A stretch of DNA of 64,000 nt, taken from NCBI RefSeq assembly GCF_049671645.1, contig NZ_JBATVG010000015.1, forward strand, positions 1 to 64,000, given 5' to 3'. This document shows, in pieces, positions 1 to 8,344 of this stretch. A program made the translations under genes and the position numbers. How positions within the stretch are numbered: the first letter of the stretch is position 1; every line of letters begins with the position of its first letter. The stretch comes from Castellaniella sp049671645 (GTDB lineage Bacteria > Pseudomonadota > Gammaproteobacteria > Burkholderiales > Burkholderiaceae_B). The notes under the pieces were generated by a model. That model ran no database searches and had not been told where the DNA came from. It saw only the letters and a program-made list of their open reading frames with translations.

Positions 1-1197
1 TCGCTCCTGACCATCATGGCCTTCGGCACCGACTCGCTGGCCTCGCTCTCGCTCAAGCTCTACGAGACCTCCGAGCACTTCACGCTCATGGCCATCCCCT
101 TCTTCATCCTGGCCGGGGCCTTCATGACCACCGGCGGCGTGGCCAAGCGCATGATCCGCTTCGCCATCGCCTCGGTGGGCCACCTGCACGGCGGCCTGGC
201 GATCGCGTCGGTCATGGCCTGCGTGCTGTTTGCCGCCGTCTCGGGCTCTTCGCCCGCCACCGTGGTGGCGGTGGGTTCCATCGTGATCGCCGGCATGGTG
301 CGGGCCGGCTACAGCCAGGCCTTTGCCGCCGGCGTCATCTGCAACGCCGGCACCCTGGGCATCCTGATCCCGCCGTCCATCGTCATGGTGGTCTACGGCG
401 CGGTCACGGAAACGTCCGTGGGCGCGCTGTTCATGGCCGGCGTCATCCCCGGGCTGCTGCTGGGCCTGCTGCTGATGGTCGCCATCTACGTGGTCGCGCG
501 CATGCGCAACATGCCCCGCCAGCCGCGCGCCAGCGCGGCCGAGATCGTCGGCGCCGCGCGCGATTCGATCTGGGGGCTGCTGCTGATCGTCATCATCCTG
601 GGCGGCATCTACGGCGGCATCTTCACCCCCACCGAGGCGGCCGCCGTGGCCGCGGTCTACGCCTTCTTCATCGCCGTGTTCGTGTACCGCGACATCAGCA
701 TGAAGCAGGTGCCGGAGGTCCTGATCGATGCGGCCAAGGTGACCATCATGCTGATGTTCATCATCGCCAACGCGCTGCTGTTCGCCCACGTGCTGACCAC
801 CGAGCGCATCCCCCAGGCCATCGCCGAGCAGATCATCGCCTGGGACATGAGCAGCTGGCAGTTCCTGATCGTGGTCAACATCCTGCTGCTGGTGGCCGGC
901 GCCTTCATGGAACCCACCGGCATCATCCTGATCCTGGCCCCGATCCTGTTCCCGATCGCCATGGAACTGGGCATCGATCCGGTGCACCTGGGCATCATCA
1001 TGGTGGTCAACCTGGAGATCGGCATGGTCACGCCCCCCGTGGGCCTGAACCTGTTCGTCACCGCAGGCATCACGAAGATGAGCATCGGACAGGTCATTCG
1101 CGCCGCCTTCCCCTGGCTCTCGCTGCTGCTGGTCTATCTGGTGTTCATCACCTACGTGCCCAGCGTCAGCCTCTGGCTGCCCGGCCTGTTCGGATAG
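1..1197 (+). CDS. dctM: TRAP transporter large permease, DctM family (5' end outside window)
   Basis: This is the large membrane subunit of a tripartite ATP-independent periplasmic (TRAP) transporter, which uses an ion gradient to import organic acids delivered by a periplasmic binding protein. The reading frame is open from base 1 and 398 residues are visible. DctM proteins are usually about 425 residues, so only a short N-terminal part is missing. Seen in the sequence: alternating hydrophobic helices throughout, the family motif FTPTEAAAVAAVY near the middle, and VTPPVGLNLF close to the C-terminus. The ATG at base 16 is an internal Met, not the start. The partner genes (binding protein and small permease) presumably lie upstream of the window. 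Substrate unknown. Confidence 0.93.
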   Translation, partial: SLLTIMAFGTDSLASLSLKLYETSEHFTLMAIPFFILAGAFMTTGGVAKRMIRFAIASVGHLHGGLAIASVMACVLFAAVSGSSPATVVAVGSIVIAGMVRAGYSQAFAAGVICNAGTLGILIPPSIVMVVYGAVTETSVGALFMAGVIPGLLLGLLLMVAIYVVARMRNMPRQPRASAAEIVGAARDSIWGLLLIVIILGGIYGGIFTPTEAAAVAAVYAFFIAVFVYRDISMKQVPEVLIDAAKVTIMLMFIIANALLFAHVLTTERIPQAIAEQIIAWDMSSWQFLIVVNILLLVAGAFMEPTGIILILAPILFPIAMELGIDPVHLGIIMVVNLEIGMVTPPVGLNLFVTAGITKMSIGQVIRAAFPWLSLLLVYLVFITYVPSVSLWLPGLFG

Positions 1198-1212
1198 GCC
1201 TTTACAGTTGAC

Positions 1213-1246
1213 ACACGGGCGCCCTCGACGGGCGCCCGTTGTCTAT
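1213..1246 (+). terminator. Hairpin terminator after dctM
   Basis: A perfect 9-bp GC-rich stem (1216-1224 with 1230-1238) and 5-base loop lie 19 bases after the dctM stop, followed by a short T-containing stretch. It probably ends the TRAP operon transcript. The T-run is weak. Confidence 0.6.
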
Positions 1247-1328
1247 TCAGCAAAAGTAAGATATTTTGCGAGGTATGTCAGACAGGTGACGCGCGGTCCT
1301 GCACCGCGCCAACGAATCGGGAGCCCTC

Positions 1329-2315
1329 ATGGCTGTGCAGCACGCGCGGGCGGCATTTTTCGCCATGGCGGCCCTGGCGGCGACGCTGGCCTGGTCGCCG
1401 GGCGCATCGGCCCAGGTCGCCAATTTTCATCCCTGCAATGCCCAGCCCGCCTTGCCGATCTGCCAGCACGGCTACGGCAAACGCGTCGCGGTCCAGCGGT
1501 GGGGGGCGCAGCCCGAAGCGCTGGACCCGGACGCTGCTCTCCGCGCCTCGCTGGTCACGCGCAATCCGGCCCGGGAAATCGAAAAACTGACGTCCACCAC
1601 GATCCTGGTGGAAGACATGGACACGGCCGAGGTCCTGTTCGCTCGCGATCCGGACGTGGTGCGGCCCATTGCGTCGATCACCAAGTTGATGACGGCTCTT
1701 GTGGTGCTCAAGGCAGGACAACCCCTGGACGAAATGATCCGCATCGACGCCAGCGACGACGGCGTGCCCAGCGAGCTGCCATCGCGCCTGGCCGTGGGGA
1801 CCAGCCTCAGCCGGTCGGATCTGCTGCATCTGGCGCTGATGTCTTCCGAAAACAGCGCGGCCCATGCCCTGGGGCGCGCGTATCCGGGCGGCATCAGGGC
1901 ATTCGTCGACGCCATGAATGCGCAGGCGCAAGCGCTGGGCATGACGGATTCGAGATTCGTGGAGCCTGTCGGCCTGTCCAACGAAAACGTGTCCTCGGCC
2001 AGCGACCTGGCGCGGCTGATCAAGGCCGCCGCCCGGCAGCCTTTGATCCGGCAATTCACGACGGATCCCGGAGACAAGGTCTCGGGCCAGGTCTTCCACA
2101 ATACCAATATGCTGGTGGGTCGACCCGACTGGGCCATCCTGGCATCGAAGACCGGCACCACCCGCGAGGCGGGCGACTGCCTGATCATGGTGCTTGAGCT
2201 GGGCGGCCGTCAGTTGGCCATGGTGCTGCTCAACGCCCAGGGTGTCAGCGGTGCGCGCTTTGGCGACGCGGTGCGCGTGCGGCGCGTCCTGAGCAGCCGC
2301 ATGGCGGCGAAATAA
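1329..2315 (+). CDS. pbpG: D-alanyl-D-alanine endopeptidase/carboxypeptidase, PBP7-like (peptidase S11)
   Basis: This is a periplasmic penicillin-binding-protein-type serine peptidase that trims peptidoglycan peptides. The 328-residue protein starts with a signal peptide (about residues 1-29, ending ASAQ). All three catalytic motifs are present: SITK with the nucleophile Ser116, SEN at 173-175 and KTGT at 274-277. Length and motif spacing fit low-molecular-mass class C enzymes such as PBP7 (PbpG) better than the longer DacA/DacC carboxypeptidases, because there is no C-terminal amphipathic anchor domain. It stands alone between a terminator and a convergent efflux gene. The exact bond cleaved (DD-endopeptidase or DD-carboxypeptidase) is inferred from family resemblance. 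Confidence 0.88.
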   Translation: MAVQHARAAFFAMAALAATLAWSPGASAQVANFHPCNAQPALPICQHGYGKRVAVQRWGAQPEALDPDAALRASLVTRNPAREIEKLTSTTILVEDMDTAEVLFARDPDVVRPIASITKLMTALVVLKAGQPLDEMIRIDASDDGVPSELPSRLAVGTSLSRSDLLHLALMSSENSAAHALGRAYPGGIRAFVDAMNAQAQALGMTDSRFVEPVGLSNENVSSASDLARLIKAAARQPLIRQFTTDPGDKVSGQVFHNTNMLVGRPDWAILASKTGTTREAGDCLIMVLELGGRQLAMVLLNAQGVSGARFGDAVRVRRVLSSRMAAK

Positions 2316-2352
2316 GGGGCTGCGGCGGCCCGGCCCGCGTTCGCGAGGGGCT

Positions 2353-3867
2353 TCATTCCGCGATGATCGCCCGGCCGCTTTTGCCGCGGTCTCGCTGGTC
2401 CTTGTATGCGAAGATCAAGGCCAGCACGACGACGAGCGAGATGACGCCCAAGCCGGCCGCAGTGGCAATGTGCCACGATGCATATCCATCCAGCGTCCAG
2501 AACACGGCGGCGGTGATCATGGCGATGCCGACCGAGGTGCCGATGCGCTGCCCCGTCTGCATGATGGCCCCGGAACTGCCTGCGTAGTCCAGGGGGACGT
2601 CCATCAGGGTCAGGGCCTGGTTGGGGCTGATGACGGACCCTTGCGCCAGTCCGACGAAGGACAGGGTCAGCAGCAGCCACCAGGCGCTGATCAGGCCGTG
2701 GGCCTGCAGCAGGATCACTCCCATGCTCAGGCCCAGGCCGGCCAGGGCCAGAAACAGGCCGCCGATGACGATCTTGCGGCCGTAGGTCATGACGCGTCGG
2801 CCGGCCCAGTCGGCCGCCCAGGACGACAGCAGGGCGGCGGGAATGCCGAACAGTCCGGATTCCAGGGCCGACATGCCCAGGCCTTCCTGCACGTACAGGG
2901 CCACCAGCACCCAGACGCTGGTCATGCCCAGGAAATACAGCGCCATGATCAGGACGCCGTTGCTGAAGCTGGCGGTGGCGAAGATGCGTAGGTCCACCAT
3001 GGGGCTGTCGCCCCGGCGCATCGTGCGGCGTTCCCACCAGACCCAGAGGCCGGCCAGCGCCAGGCCCAGCGGCAGCAAGGCCCAGGTCAGGGGGGCGGTG
3101 CGGGATTCGACGAAGGGGTACAGCACGGACAGCACGGCCAGCCCCAGCAGCAGGGACCCGACGGGGTCCAGAGAGCGCCATCCCGCGTGCGCGGCGGCCT
3201 GGGCGTCCGGGACATCCGCGGCGTCGGGCGGGTCGGCGCGGCCGGGCCATTGGATCAGGGGCCGGGGAAACCATTTCAGCCCCAGCGCGATGACCGCGAT
3301 GCCGATGGGCACGTTCACCAGGAATGTCAGCCGCCAGCCCAGATTCAAGCCGCCCAGTTCGATCAGCAGGCCGCCCAGCACCGGGCCGATGGCTACGGAA
3401 AAGCCGACGACGGTGCCGAAATAGCCAAAGGCGCGGCCTCGCTCGGCCCCGCGAAAATAGTGCTGGATCATGCCCAGGCCCTGCGGGTTGAGCAGACCCG
3501 ACCCCACTCCCTGGAGAAAGCGGGCGCTGTTGAGCCAGGCGGCATCCGGCGCCAGACCGGCGGCGATCGACGACAGCGTGAACAGCGCCACCCCCGCCAG
3601 GAACAGGCCGCCGCGCCCCATCAGGTCGCCGGCGCGGCCCGCCGCGACCAGCACAACGCCGAAGGTCAAGGCATAGCCAGACAGCACCCACTGCATGTCG
3701 GATTGCGAGGCGTTCAGGGAAATCTGGATCGAGGGGAGGGCGACGTTGACGATGCTGACCCCGATCAGGGACATGAAAATGGTGGTCAGCAGGATGGCCA
3801 GAATGCGCCACCGGCCGGGGTCCGGCCGGTGGGCTTGTGTCGAGCGGTGGGTGGAGGAAGGGCTCAA
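2353..3867 (-). CDS. MFS drug efflux transporter, DHA2 (14-TM, EmrB/QacA-like) family
   Basis: This is a proton-driven multidrug efflux permease of the inner membrane. The 504-residue length and roughly 14 hydrophobic helices fit the DHA2 branch. Typical features are visible: the first helix with VSIVNVALPSIQ (motif D1-like), the loop-2/3 region RAGDLMGRGGLF, and motif C-like glycines in the fifth helix (VAIGPVLGGLL). The start is TTG at 3867. It overlaps the stop of the upstream thioredoxin-like gene by 4 bases (TTGA), and the next in-frame Met lies inside the first helix, so the TTG start is well supported. The overlap implies translational coupling. Substrate unknown. Confidence 0.87.
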   Translation of the reverse strand: MSPSSTHRSTQAHRPDPGRWRILAILLTTIFMSLIGVSIVNVALPSIQISLNASQSDMQWVLSGYALTFGVVLVAAGRAGDLMGRGGLFLAGVALFTLSSIAAGLAPDAAWLNSARFLQGVGSGLLNPQGLGMIQHYFRGAERGRAFGYFGTVVGFSVAIGPVLGGLLIELGGLNLGWRLTFLVNVPIGIAVIALGLKWFPRPLIQWPGRADPPDAADVPDAQAAAHAGWRSLDPVGSLLLGLAVLSVLYPFVESRTAPLTWALLPLGLALAGLWVWWERRTMRRGDSPMVDLRIFATASFSNGVLIMALYFLGMTSVWVLVALYVQEGLGMSALESGLFGIPAALLSSWAADWAGRRVMTYGRKIVIGGLFLALAGLGLSMGVILLQAHGLISAWWLLLTLSFVGLAQGSVISPNQALTLMDVPLDYAGSSGAIMQTGQRIGTSVGIAMITAAVFWTLDGYASWHIATAAGLGVISLVVVLALIFAYKDQRDRGKSGRAIIAE

Positions 3868-4244
3868 TGAGTGGTCGATGAGGCCTTTTCCTGTTCGGCG
3901 ATCTGGGCATGCACCTGCGCCATGTCCACGGCCTTGACCTGGGTGATCAGTTCTTCCAGTTGCGAAGCGGCCAGGGCGCCGGCCTGCTGGAACAACAGCA
4001 CGTTTTCACGGAACACCATGAGGGTCGGAATCGAGCGGATGCGCAAAGCGGCGGCCAGTTCCTGCTGGTCTTCGGTGTTGATCTTGGCGAAGGTGACATC
4101 CGGGTGCTTTTCAGCAGCGGCTTCGAAGGTGGGGGCGAACTGGCGGCAGGGACCGCACCACGGCGCCCAGAGATCGATGATCAGGGGTTGTTCGGCCTTG
4201 GTGGCGTCCTGGAAGGTTTCCTGGGTGAGTTCGATGATGCTCAT
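3864..4244 (-). CDS. Thioredoxin-like protein with WCGPC active site
   Basis: This is a cytoplasmic disulfide reductase of the thioredoxin fold. The 126-residue protein has the exact redox motif WCGPC (Cys30, Cys33) and the cis-proline motif SIPTL near residue 75. It carries about 20 extra residues at the C-terminus (an Ala/Gln/Glu-rich helix) compared with classical thioredoxin of about 108 residues. No signal peptide is present. It lies directly upstream of, and overlaps by 4 bases, an MFS efflux gene, so the two are co-transcribed. It is probably an accessory thioredoxin rather than the main TrxA. That is inferred from the longer tail and the context. Confidence 0.88.
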   Translation of the reverse strand: MSIIELTQETFQDATKAEQPLIIDLWAPWCGPCRQFAPTFEAAAEKHPDVTFAKINTEDQQELAAALRIRSIPTLMVFRENVLLFQQAGALAASQLEELITQVKAVDMAQVHAQIAEQEKASSTTH

Positions 4245-4336
4245 GGGGACTCCTGTCTGTGGAAGGCGGCAAAAGGCCGCCGACCGGATTGCTGATCATA
4301 TGGGGACAGTGTACCTGCCTTGCAAGTGGAAACAGG

Positions 4337-4360
4337 GGGAAGGTCCGCGGGGACCTTCCC
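4337..4360 (-). terminator. Hairpin downstream of the purine permease gene
   Basis: A perfect 10-bp inverted repeat (4337-4346 with 4351-4360) with a 4-base loop sits about 10 bases beyond the stop of the minus-strand NCS2 permease gene. There is no clear U-run, so it may act as a weak terminator or a 3'-protecting hairpin. Confidence 0.5.
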
Positions 4361-4369
4361 GGCCCGGGA

Positions 4370-5662
4370 TCAGCCGGGGAACAGGGCGTACTTGATGACG
4401 AACAGGATCGCGACCAGCAGCGTGGCGGGGTGGATGTCGCGGAAACGCCCGGACAGAGCCTTGATCACCACGTAGCTGATGAAGCCGAAGGCCAGGCCGT
4501 TGGCGATGGAGTAGGTCAGGGGCATGGCCACGGCGGCGATGGCGGCGGGGACGGCCTCGGTGATGTCGTCCCATTGCACGTCGACCAGTTCGCGCAGCAT
4601 CAGGCAGGCCACGTACAGCAGGGCCGGCGCGGTCGCGTAGGCGGGCACGATGCCGGCCAGCGGCGACAGGAACAGCGCCAGCAGGAACAGCACGGCGATG
4701 ACCAGGGCGGTCATGCCGGTGCGACCGCCCGCCTGCACGCCGGAGGCGCTTTCGATGTAGGCGGTGGTGCTGCTGGTGCCCAGGAAGGAACCGGCGACGA
4801 TGGCGCAGCTGTCGGACAGCAGGGCGCGGCCCAGGCGGCCCGGGTTGTTCGGCGTGACCAGGCCGGCGCGCGTGGCGATGCCGATCATGGTGCCGGTGGC
4901 GTCAAAGACTTCCACCAGCACGAAGACCAGGATGATATGGAAGAAGCCCGTGTTCAACACCCCGGCGATGTCCAGCTTGAAGAAGGTGGGGTCCAGGCTG
5001 GGCGGCGCGGAGAAGATCCCCTGGTATTGCGTCAGGCCGGTGACGACGGACAGCAGGGTGATGGCCAGGATGCCGATCAGGATCGCGCCCTTGACCCGCA
5101 AGGCCCCCAAGGCTGCGATGATGAAGAACCCCAGGATGGCGAACAGCGTGCTGGCGTGGGTCAGGTCGCCCAGCCCCACCATGGTGGCCGGATTGGGGAC
5201 GACGATGCCGGCTGTCTTCAGGGCGATGATGCCCAGGAACAGCCCGATCCCGGCGGCGATGGCCGCTCGTAACGAGGCTGGAATGCCGGCCACCAGCCAT
5301 TCCCGGGCGCCGGTGACGGTCAGTATGACGAACACCACCCCCGAGATGAACACCGCGCCCAGCGCTTGCTGCCAGGAATAGCCCATCTGCGCGACCACGG
5401 TGAAAGCGAAGAACGCGTTCAGGCCCATGCCCGGCGCCATGCCGATGGGCCAATTGGCCACGAAGGCCATGATCAGCGAGCCCAGCGCCGCCGCCAGGCA
5501 GGTGGCCACGAAGACCGAGCCTTTGTCCATGCCCGTGCTCGACAGGATGTCGGGATTGACGAACACGATGTAGGACATCGTCAGGAAGGTGGTGAGGCCG
5601 GCAAGCAATTCGGTACGGGCGTTGGTGCCGTGTTCCTTGAGCTTGAAGAGCTGTTCGAACAT
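4370..5662 (-). CDS. NCS2/AzgA-type purine (adenine/guanine/hypoxanthine) permease
   Basis: This is an inner-membrane nucleobase:proton symporter for purine salvage. The 430 residues form about 12-14 membrane segments. The N-terminal region (FKLKEHGTNARTELLAG followed by TTFLTMSYIVFVNP) and the GMAPGMGLNAFFAF segment are characteristic of the AzgA-like branch (E. coli PurP, GhxP, YjcD). Length matches the family (430-450). The ATG at 5662 has a purine-rich site (GGGGAC) just upstream. It is monocistronic: divergent from tsaD and followed by a hairpin. I saw no purine-riboswitch fold in the roughly 50-base leader. The branch (adenine or guanine/hypoxanthine) cannot be settled by eye. Confidence 0.9.
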   Translation of the reverse strand: MFEQLFKLKEHGTNARTELLAGLTTFLTMSYIVFVNPDILSSTGMDKGSVFVATCLAAALGSLIMAFVANWPIGMAPGMGLNAFFAFTVVAQMGYSWQQALGAVFISGVVFVILTVTGAREWLVAGIPASLRAAIAAGIGLFLGIIALKTAGIVVPNPATMVGLGDLTHASTLFAILGFFIIAALGALRVKGAILIGILAITLLSVVTGLTQYQGIFSAPPSLDPTFFKLDIAGVLNTGFFHIILVFVLVEVFDATGTMIGIATRAGLVTPNNPGRLGRALLSDSCAIVAGSFLGTSSTTAYIESASGVQAGGRTGMTALVIAVLFLLALFLSPLAGIVPAYATAPALLYVACLMLRELVDVQWDDITEAVPAAIAAVAMPLTYSIANGLAFGFISYVVIKALSGRFRDIHPATLLVAILFVIKYALFPG

Positions 5663-5720
5663 GATCTTGTCCCCAGAGATGGAAGCGGTTTATTGACTGC
5701 GTATTTTCTGCAACGGCCCC

Positions 5721-5750
5721 ATTCTACGGCGGCCAAAAGCCTTTTGTGAA
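5721..5750 (-). promoter_or_regulatory. Possible sigma-70 promoter for the purine permease gene
   Basis: On the minus strand, a TTCACA element (5750-5745) is followed after 18 bases by TAGAAT (5726-5721). The predicted start site is about 50 bases ahead of the permease ATG. The element overlaps the leader of the divergent tsaD gene. Only the two hexamers support it. Confidence 0.4.
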
Positions 5751-5769
5751 CAGCAGTACACTTCGCCCT

Positions 5770-6816
5770 ATGCTGATCATCGGATTCGAGAGCTCCTGCG
5801 ACGAAACGGGCGTGGCCATCGCCTGCACGGAACGCGGCCTGCTGGCGCACGCTTTGCACAGCCAGATCGCCATGCATCGGGAATACGGCGGCGTGGTGCC
5901 GGAACTGGCTTCGCGCGACCATATCCGGCGCATCGTCCCGCTGACCCGGCAGGTCTTGGAGGAAGCCGGGGTGCGACCGGCGGAACTGGACGCCGTGGCC
6001 TATACGGCCGGCCCCGGGCTGGCGGGCGCCTTGCTGGTGGGGGCCGGATTTGCGCGGGCCTTCGCCTGGGCGCGGGATCTGCCGGCGATCCCGATCCATC
6101 ACCTGGAAGGCCATCTGCTGTCCCCCCTGCTGGCGGACGAGGTCCCTTCGTTTCCCTTCGTCGCCTTGCTGGTGTCCGGCGGGCATACCCAGCTGATGCG
6201 CGTCGATGGGGTGGGGCGCTATCAGCTGTTGGGGGAAACGCTGGACGATGCCGCGGGCGAGGCCTTTGACAAAAGCGCCAAGCTCATGGGGCTGGGATAT
6301 CCGGGCGGGCCGGAATTGTCGCGCCTGGCGCAACAGGGGGATCCCCGCGCCTGCGCCTTGCCGCGCCCCATGCTGCATAGCGGCGATCTGGATTTCAGCT
6401 TCAGCGGCCTGAAAACGGCTGTCATGACGCGGATGCGGGCCTTGCAGGCCGAAGGCCGGGATGCCGACCTTGCCGCACGGGCGGATCTGGCCGCTTCGAC
6501 CGAAGCCGCCATCGTGGATGTGCTGGCGGCAAAATCCCTGCAGGCCTTGCGCCAGACCGGTTTGAAGACCTTGGTCGTGGCGGGCGGCGTCGGGGCCAAT
6601 CGCCATCTGCGCCAGCATCTGCAGGCGGCGCTGGCCGAGCTGGGCGGGCGGGTGTACTTCCCCCCCCTGCATTTATGCACCGACAATGGCGCGATGATCG
6701 CCTGGGCTGCCGCGCTGCGGGCGCGGGCCGGCCTGGTCGACCTGACGGCCCCGCAGGATGCGGGCTTTGCCGTGCGGCCTCGCTGGGATCTGCAGGACGT
6801 CTGCGTCCCTGCCTGA
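5770..6816 (+). CDS. tsaD: tRNA N6-adenosine threonylcarbamoyltransferase TsaD
   Basis: TsaD transfers the threonylcarbamoyl group from TsaC-made TC-AMP to A37 of ANN-decoding tRNAs, working with TsaB and TsaE in the cytoplasm. The 348 residues begin with MLIIGFESSCDET. The metal-binding histidines are in IHHLEGHLLSP (about residue 110), and the ASKHA ATP-binding motifs VSGGHTQL and VVAGGVGANR are present. The ATG at 5770 is chosen over the in-frame GTG at 5746 because family members start exactly at the conserved IIGFESSCDET strand. Essential in most bacteria. It is convergent with plsY, with only a 2-base gap. Confidence 0.97.
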   Translation: MLIIGFESSCDETGVAIACTERGLLAHALHSQIAMHREYGGVVPELASRDHIRRIVPLTRQVLEEAGVRPAELDAVAYTAGPGLAGALLVGAGFARAFAWARDLPAIPIHHLEGHLLSPLLADEVPSFPFVALLVSGGHTQLMRVDGVGRYQLLGETLDDAAGEAFDKSAKLMGLGYPGGPELSRLAQQGDPRACALPRPMLHSGDLDFSFSGLKTAVMTRMRALQAEGRDADLAARADLAASTEAAIVDVLAAKSLQALRQTGLKTLVVAGGVGANRHLRQHLQAALAELGGRVYFPPLHLCTDNGAMIAWAAALRARAGLVDLTAPQDAGFAVRPRWDLQDVCVPA

Positions 6817-6818
6817 GC

Positions 6819-7460
6819 CTATTTCTTTTTGCTGCCGATGCGGCTTTCTTTGCCCGCCAGCAGGCGGGCGATGTTTTCATGGTGCCGGGCCAGCAGCAGC
6901 ACGCTGATGGCAACGATGACCATGGCCGTCGGCGCATGGATGCGCCAGGCGACGTCGCCGCCCAGCAGGTAGTAGAACGGCGCGAAGACCGCCGCGATGA
7001 TGGCGGCCAGCGAAGAATAGCGGGTCACGGCGGCCACGATCACCCAGGTCAGCGCCGTGGCCAGCGCCAGCCAGGGCTGCAGGGCCAGCAGCACGCCCAG
7101 CGCCGTGGCGACGCCCTTGCCCCCGCGAAAACGCAGGAATAGCGGATAGAGATGCCCCAGAAAGGCCCCCAGGCCCGCCAGGGGCACTGCGGCATCGGGC
7201 AGCCAGCCCCGGCTGACGGCCCAGACGGCCAGGGCGACGGCCAGCCATCCCTTGGCGGCATCGCCCAGCAGGGTCAGCAAGGCGGCCAGCTTGTTGCCGC
7301 CGCGCAGCACGTTGGTCGCGCCGGGGTTGCCCGAGCCGAAACTGCGGGGGTCGCGCAGCCCCATCACCCGGCTGACCACGACGGCGAAAGAAACCGATCC
7401 GATGAGATATCCCAGAACCAGCGCCAGGATAATACCGCCTGTGAAAGAAAGTTCGGACAT
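6819..7460 (-). CDS. plsY: Acyl-phosphate:glycerol-3-phosphate acyltransferase PlsY
   Basis: This inner-membrane enzyme makes 1-acyl-glycerol-3-phosphate from acyl-phosphate, the first step of phospholipid synthesis together with PlsX. The 213-residue protein has five hydrophobic helices and the three PlsY motifs: GSGNPGATNVLR (residues 42-53), HLYPLFLRFRGGKGVAT (the second motif) and a third, degenerate glycine-rich segment. The basic C-terminal tail (RIGSKKK) is cytoplasmic. It is divergent from surE and lies back to back with tsaD, a neighbour pair common in proteobacteria. Confidence 0.95.
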   Translation of the reverse strand: MSELSFTGGIILALVLGYLIGSVSFAVVVSRVMGLRDPRSFGSGNPGATNVLRGGNKLAALLTLLGDAAKGWLAVALAVWAVSRGWLPDAAVPLAGLGAFLGHLYPLFLRFRGGKGVATALGVLLALQPWLALATALTWVIVAAVTRYSSLAAIIAAVFAPFYYLLGGDVAWRIHAPTAMVIVAISVLLLARHHENIARLLAGKESRIGSKKK

Positions 7461-7597
7461 GGAAAGTGGGCGACTGCGCCATCGCGGATAATTGGAATGG
7501 GGGCCATTCTAAAGCGCTTGACCGGCTCCGTCATCCGAACAGGGGATATCCCCGAGTACAATTCGCACCATCCGGTTTCAGGCAGGAAGAAAAGGCA

Positions 7598-8344
7598 ATG
7601 CGCATTCTGGTCACCAATGACGATGGCTACAACGCGGCGGGCATCGAAGCGCTGGCGGCAGCCTTGCGGCCCTTGGGCGATATCACGGTGGTGGCGCCCG
7701 AAACCAATTGCAGCGCGGCGTCGAATTCCCTGACGCTGCGCCGCCCCCTGACGCTGAGCCAGGCCGCCAATGGCTTTCATTTCGTCAACGGCACGCCTTC
7801 CGATTGCGTGCACGTCGCAATGACGGGCCTGCTGGATTTTCGCCCCGACCTGGTGGTGTCCGGCATCAACAACGGCGCCAATCTGGGGGAAGACACGCTG
7901 TATTCCGGCACGGTCGCGGCAGCCTCGGAAGGTTATCTGTTCGGGGTGCCCTCCATGGCGTTTTCCCTGGTGGAGCGCGATTGGAAACATCTGGATACCG
8001 CCACCCAGGTCGCGCGCGAACTGGTGGTGCGGTTTCGCGATCAACCCTGGCAGCATCCTCTACTGCTCAACGTGAACATTCCGGCCGTGCCGTATCGGCA
8101 GCTATCCGGCTTCCGGGCCACGCGCCTGGGGCGCCGGCATCCGTCCGAACCCGTCATCCGCAGCACGACCCCGTATGGCGATGCGGTCTACTGGATCGGC
8201 CCGGTCGGCCTGGCTCTGGATGGCGGATCCGATACGGATTTCGGCGCCATTGCGTCTCATGCCGTGTCGCTGACGCCGCTGCGCCTGGACCTGACCGACC
8301 ACGCCCAGACCCAGGCCGTGGCCCATTGGGTGGGAGAGCGATGA
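7598..8344 (+). CDS. surE: 5'/3'-nucleotidase SurE
   Basis: SurE is a metal-dependent survival phosphatase acting on nucleoside monophosphates and short polyphosphate. The 248-residue protein begins MRILVTNDDG, whose Asp pair binds the divalent metal; SNSLTL (Ser near 42) and SGINNGANLG supply the remaining ligands. The ATG at 7598 is preceded by GGAAGAAAAGG, a strong ribosome site; longer in-frame upstream sequence lacks SurE similarity. Its stop overlaps the pcm start by 4 bases (ATGA), and the surE-pcm-nlpD order is a classic stress-survival operon. Confidence 0.97.
   Translation: MRILVTNDDGYNAAGIEALAAALRPLGDITVVAPETNCSAASNSLTLRRPLTLSQAANGFHFVNGTPSDCVHVAMTGLLDFRPDLVVSGINNGANLGEDTLYSGTVAAASEGYLFGVPSMAFSLVERDWKHLDTATQVARELVVRFRDQPWQHPLLLNVNIPAVPYRQLSGFRATRLGRRHPSEPVIRSTTPYGDAVYWIGPVGLALDGGSDTDFGAIASHAVSLTPLRLDLTDHAQTQAVAHWVGER

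Noticed and set aside
7466..7597. An extended SurE of 292 residues
   Set aside because: The family begins at MRILVTNDDG, and a good ribosome site lies just before that ATG; the upstream part overlaps the plsY promoter region.
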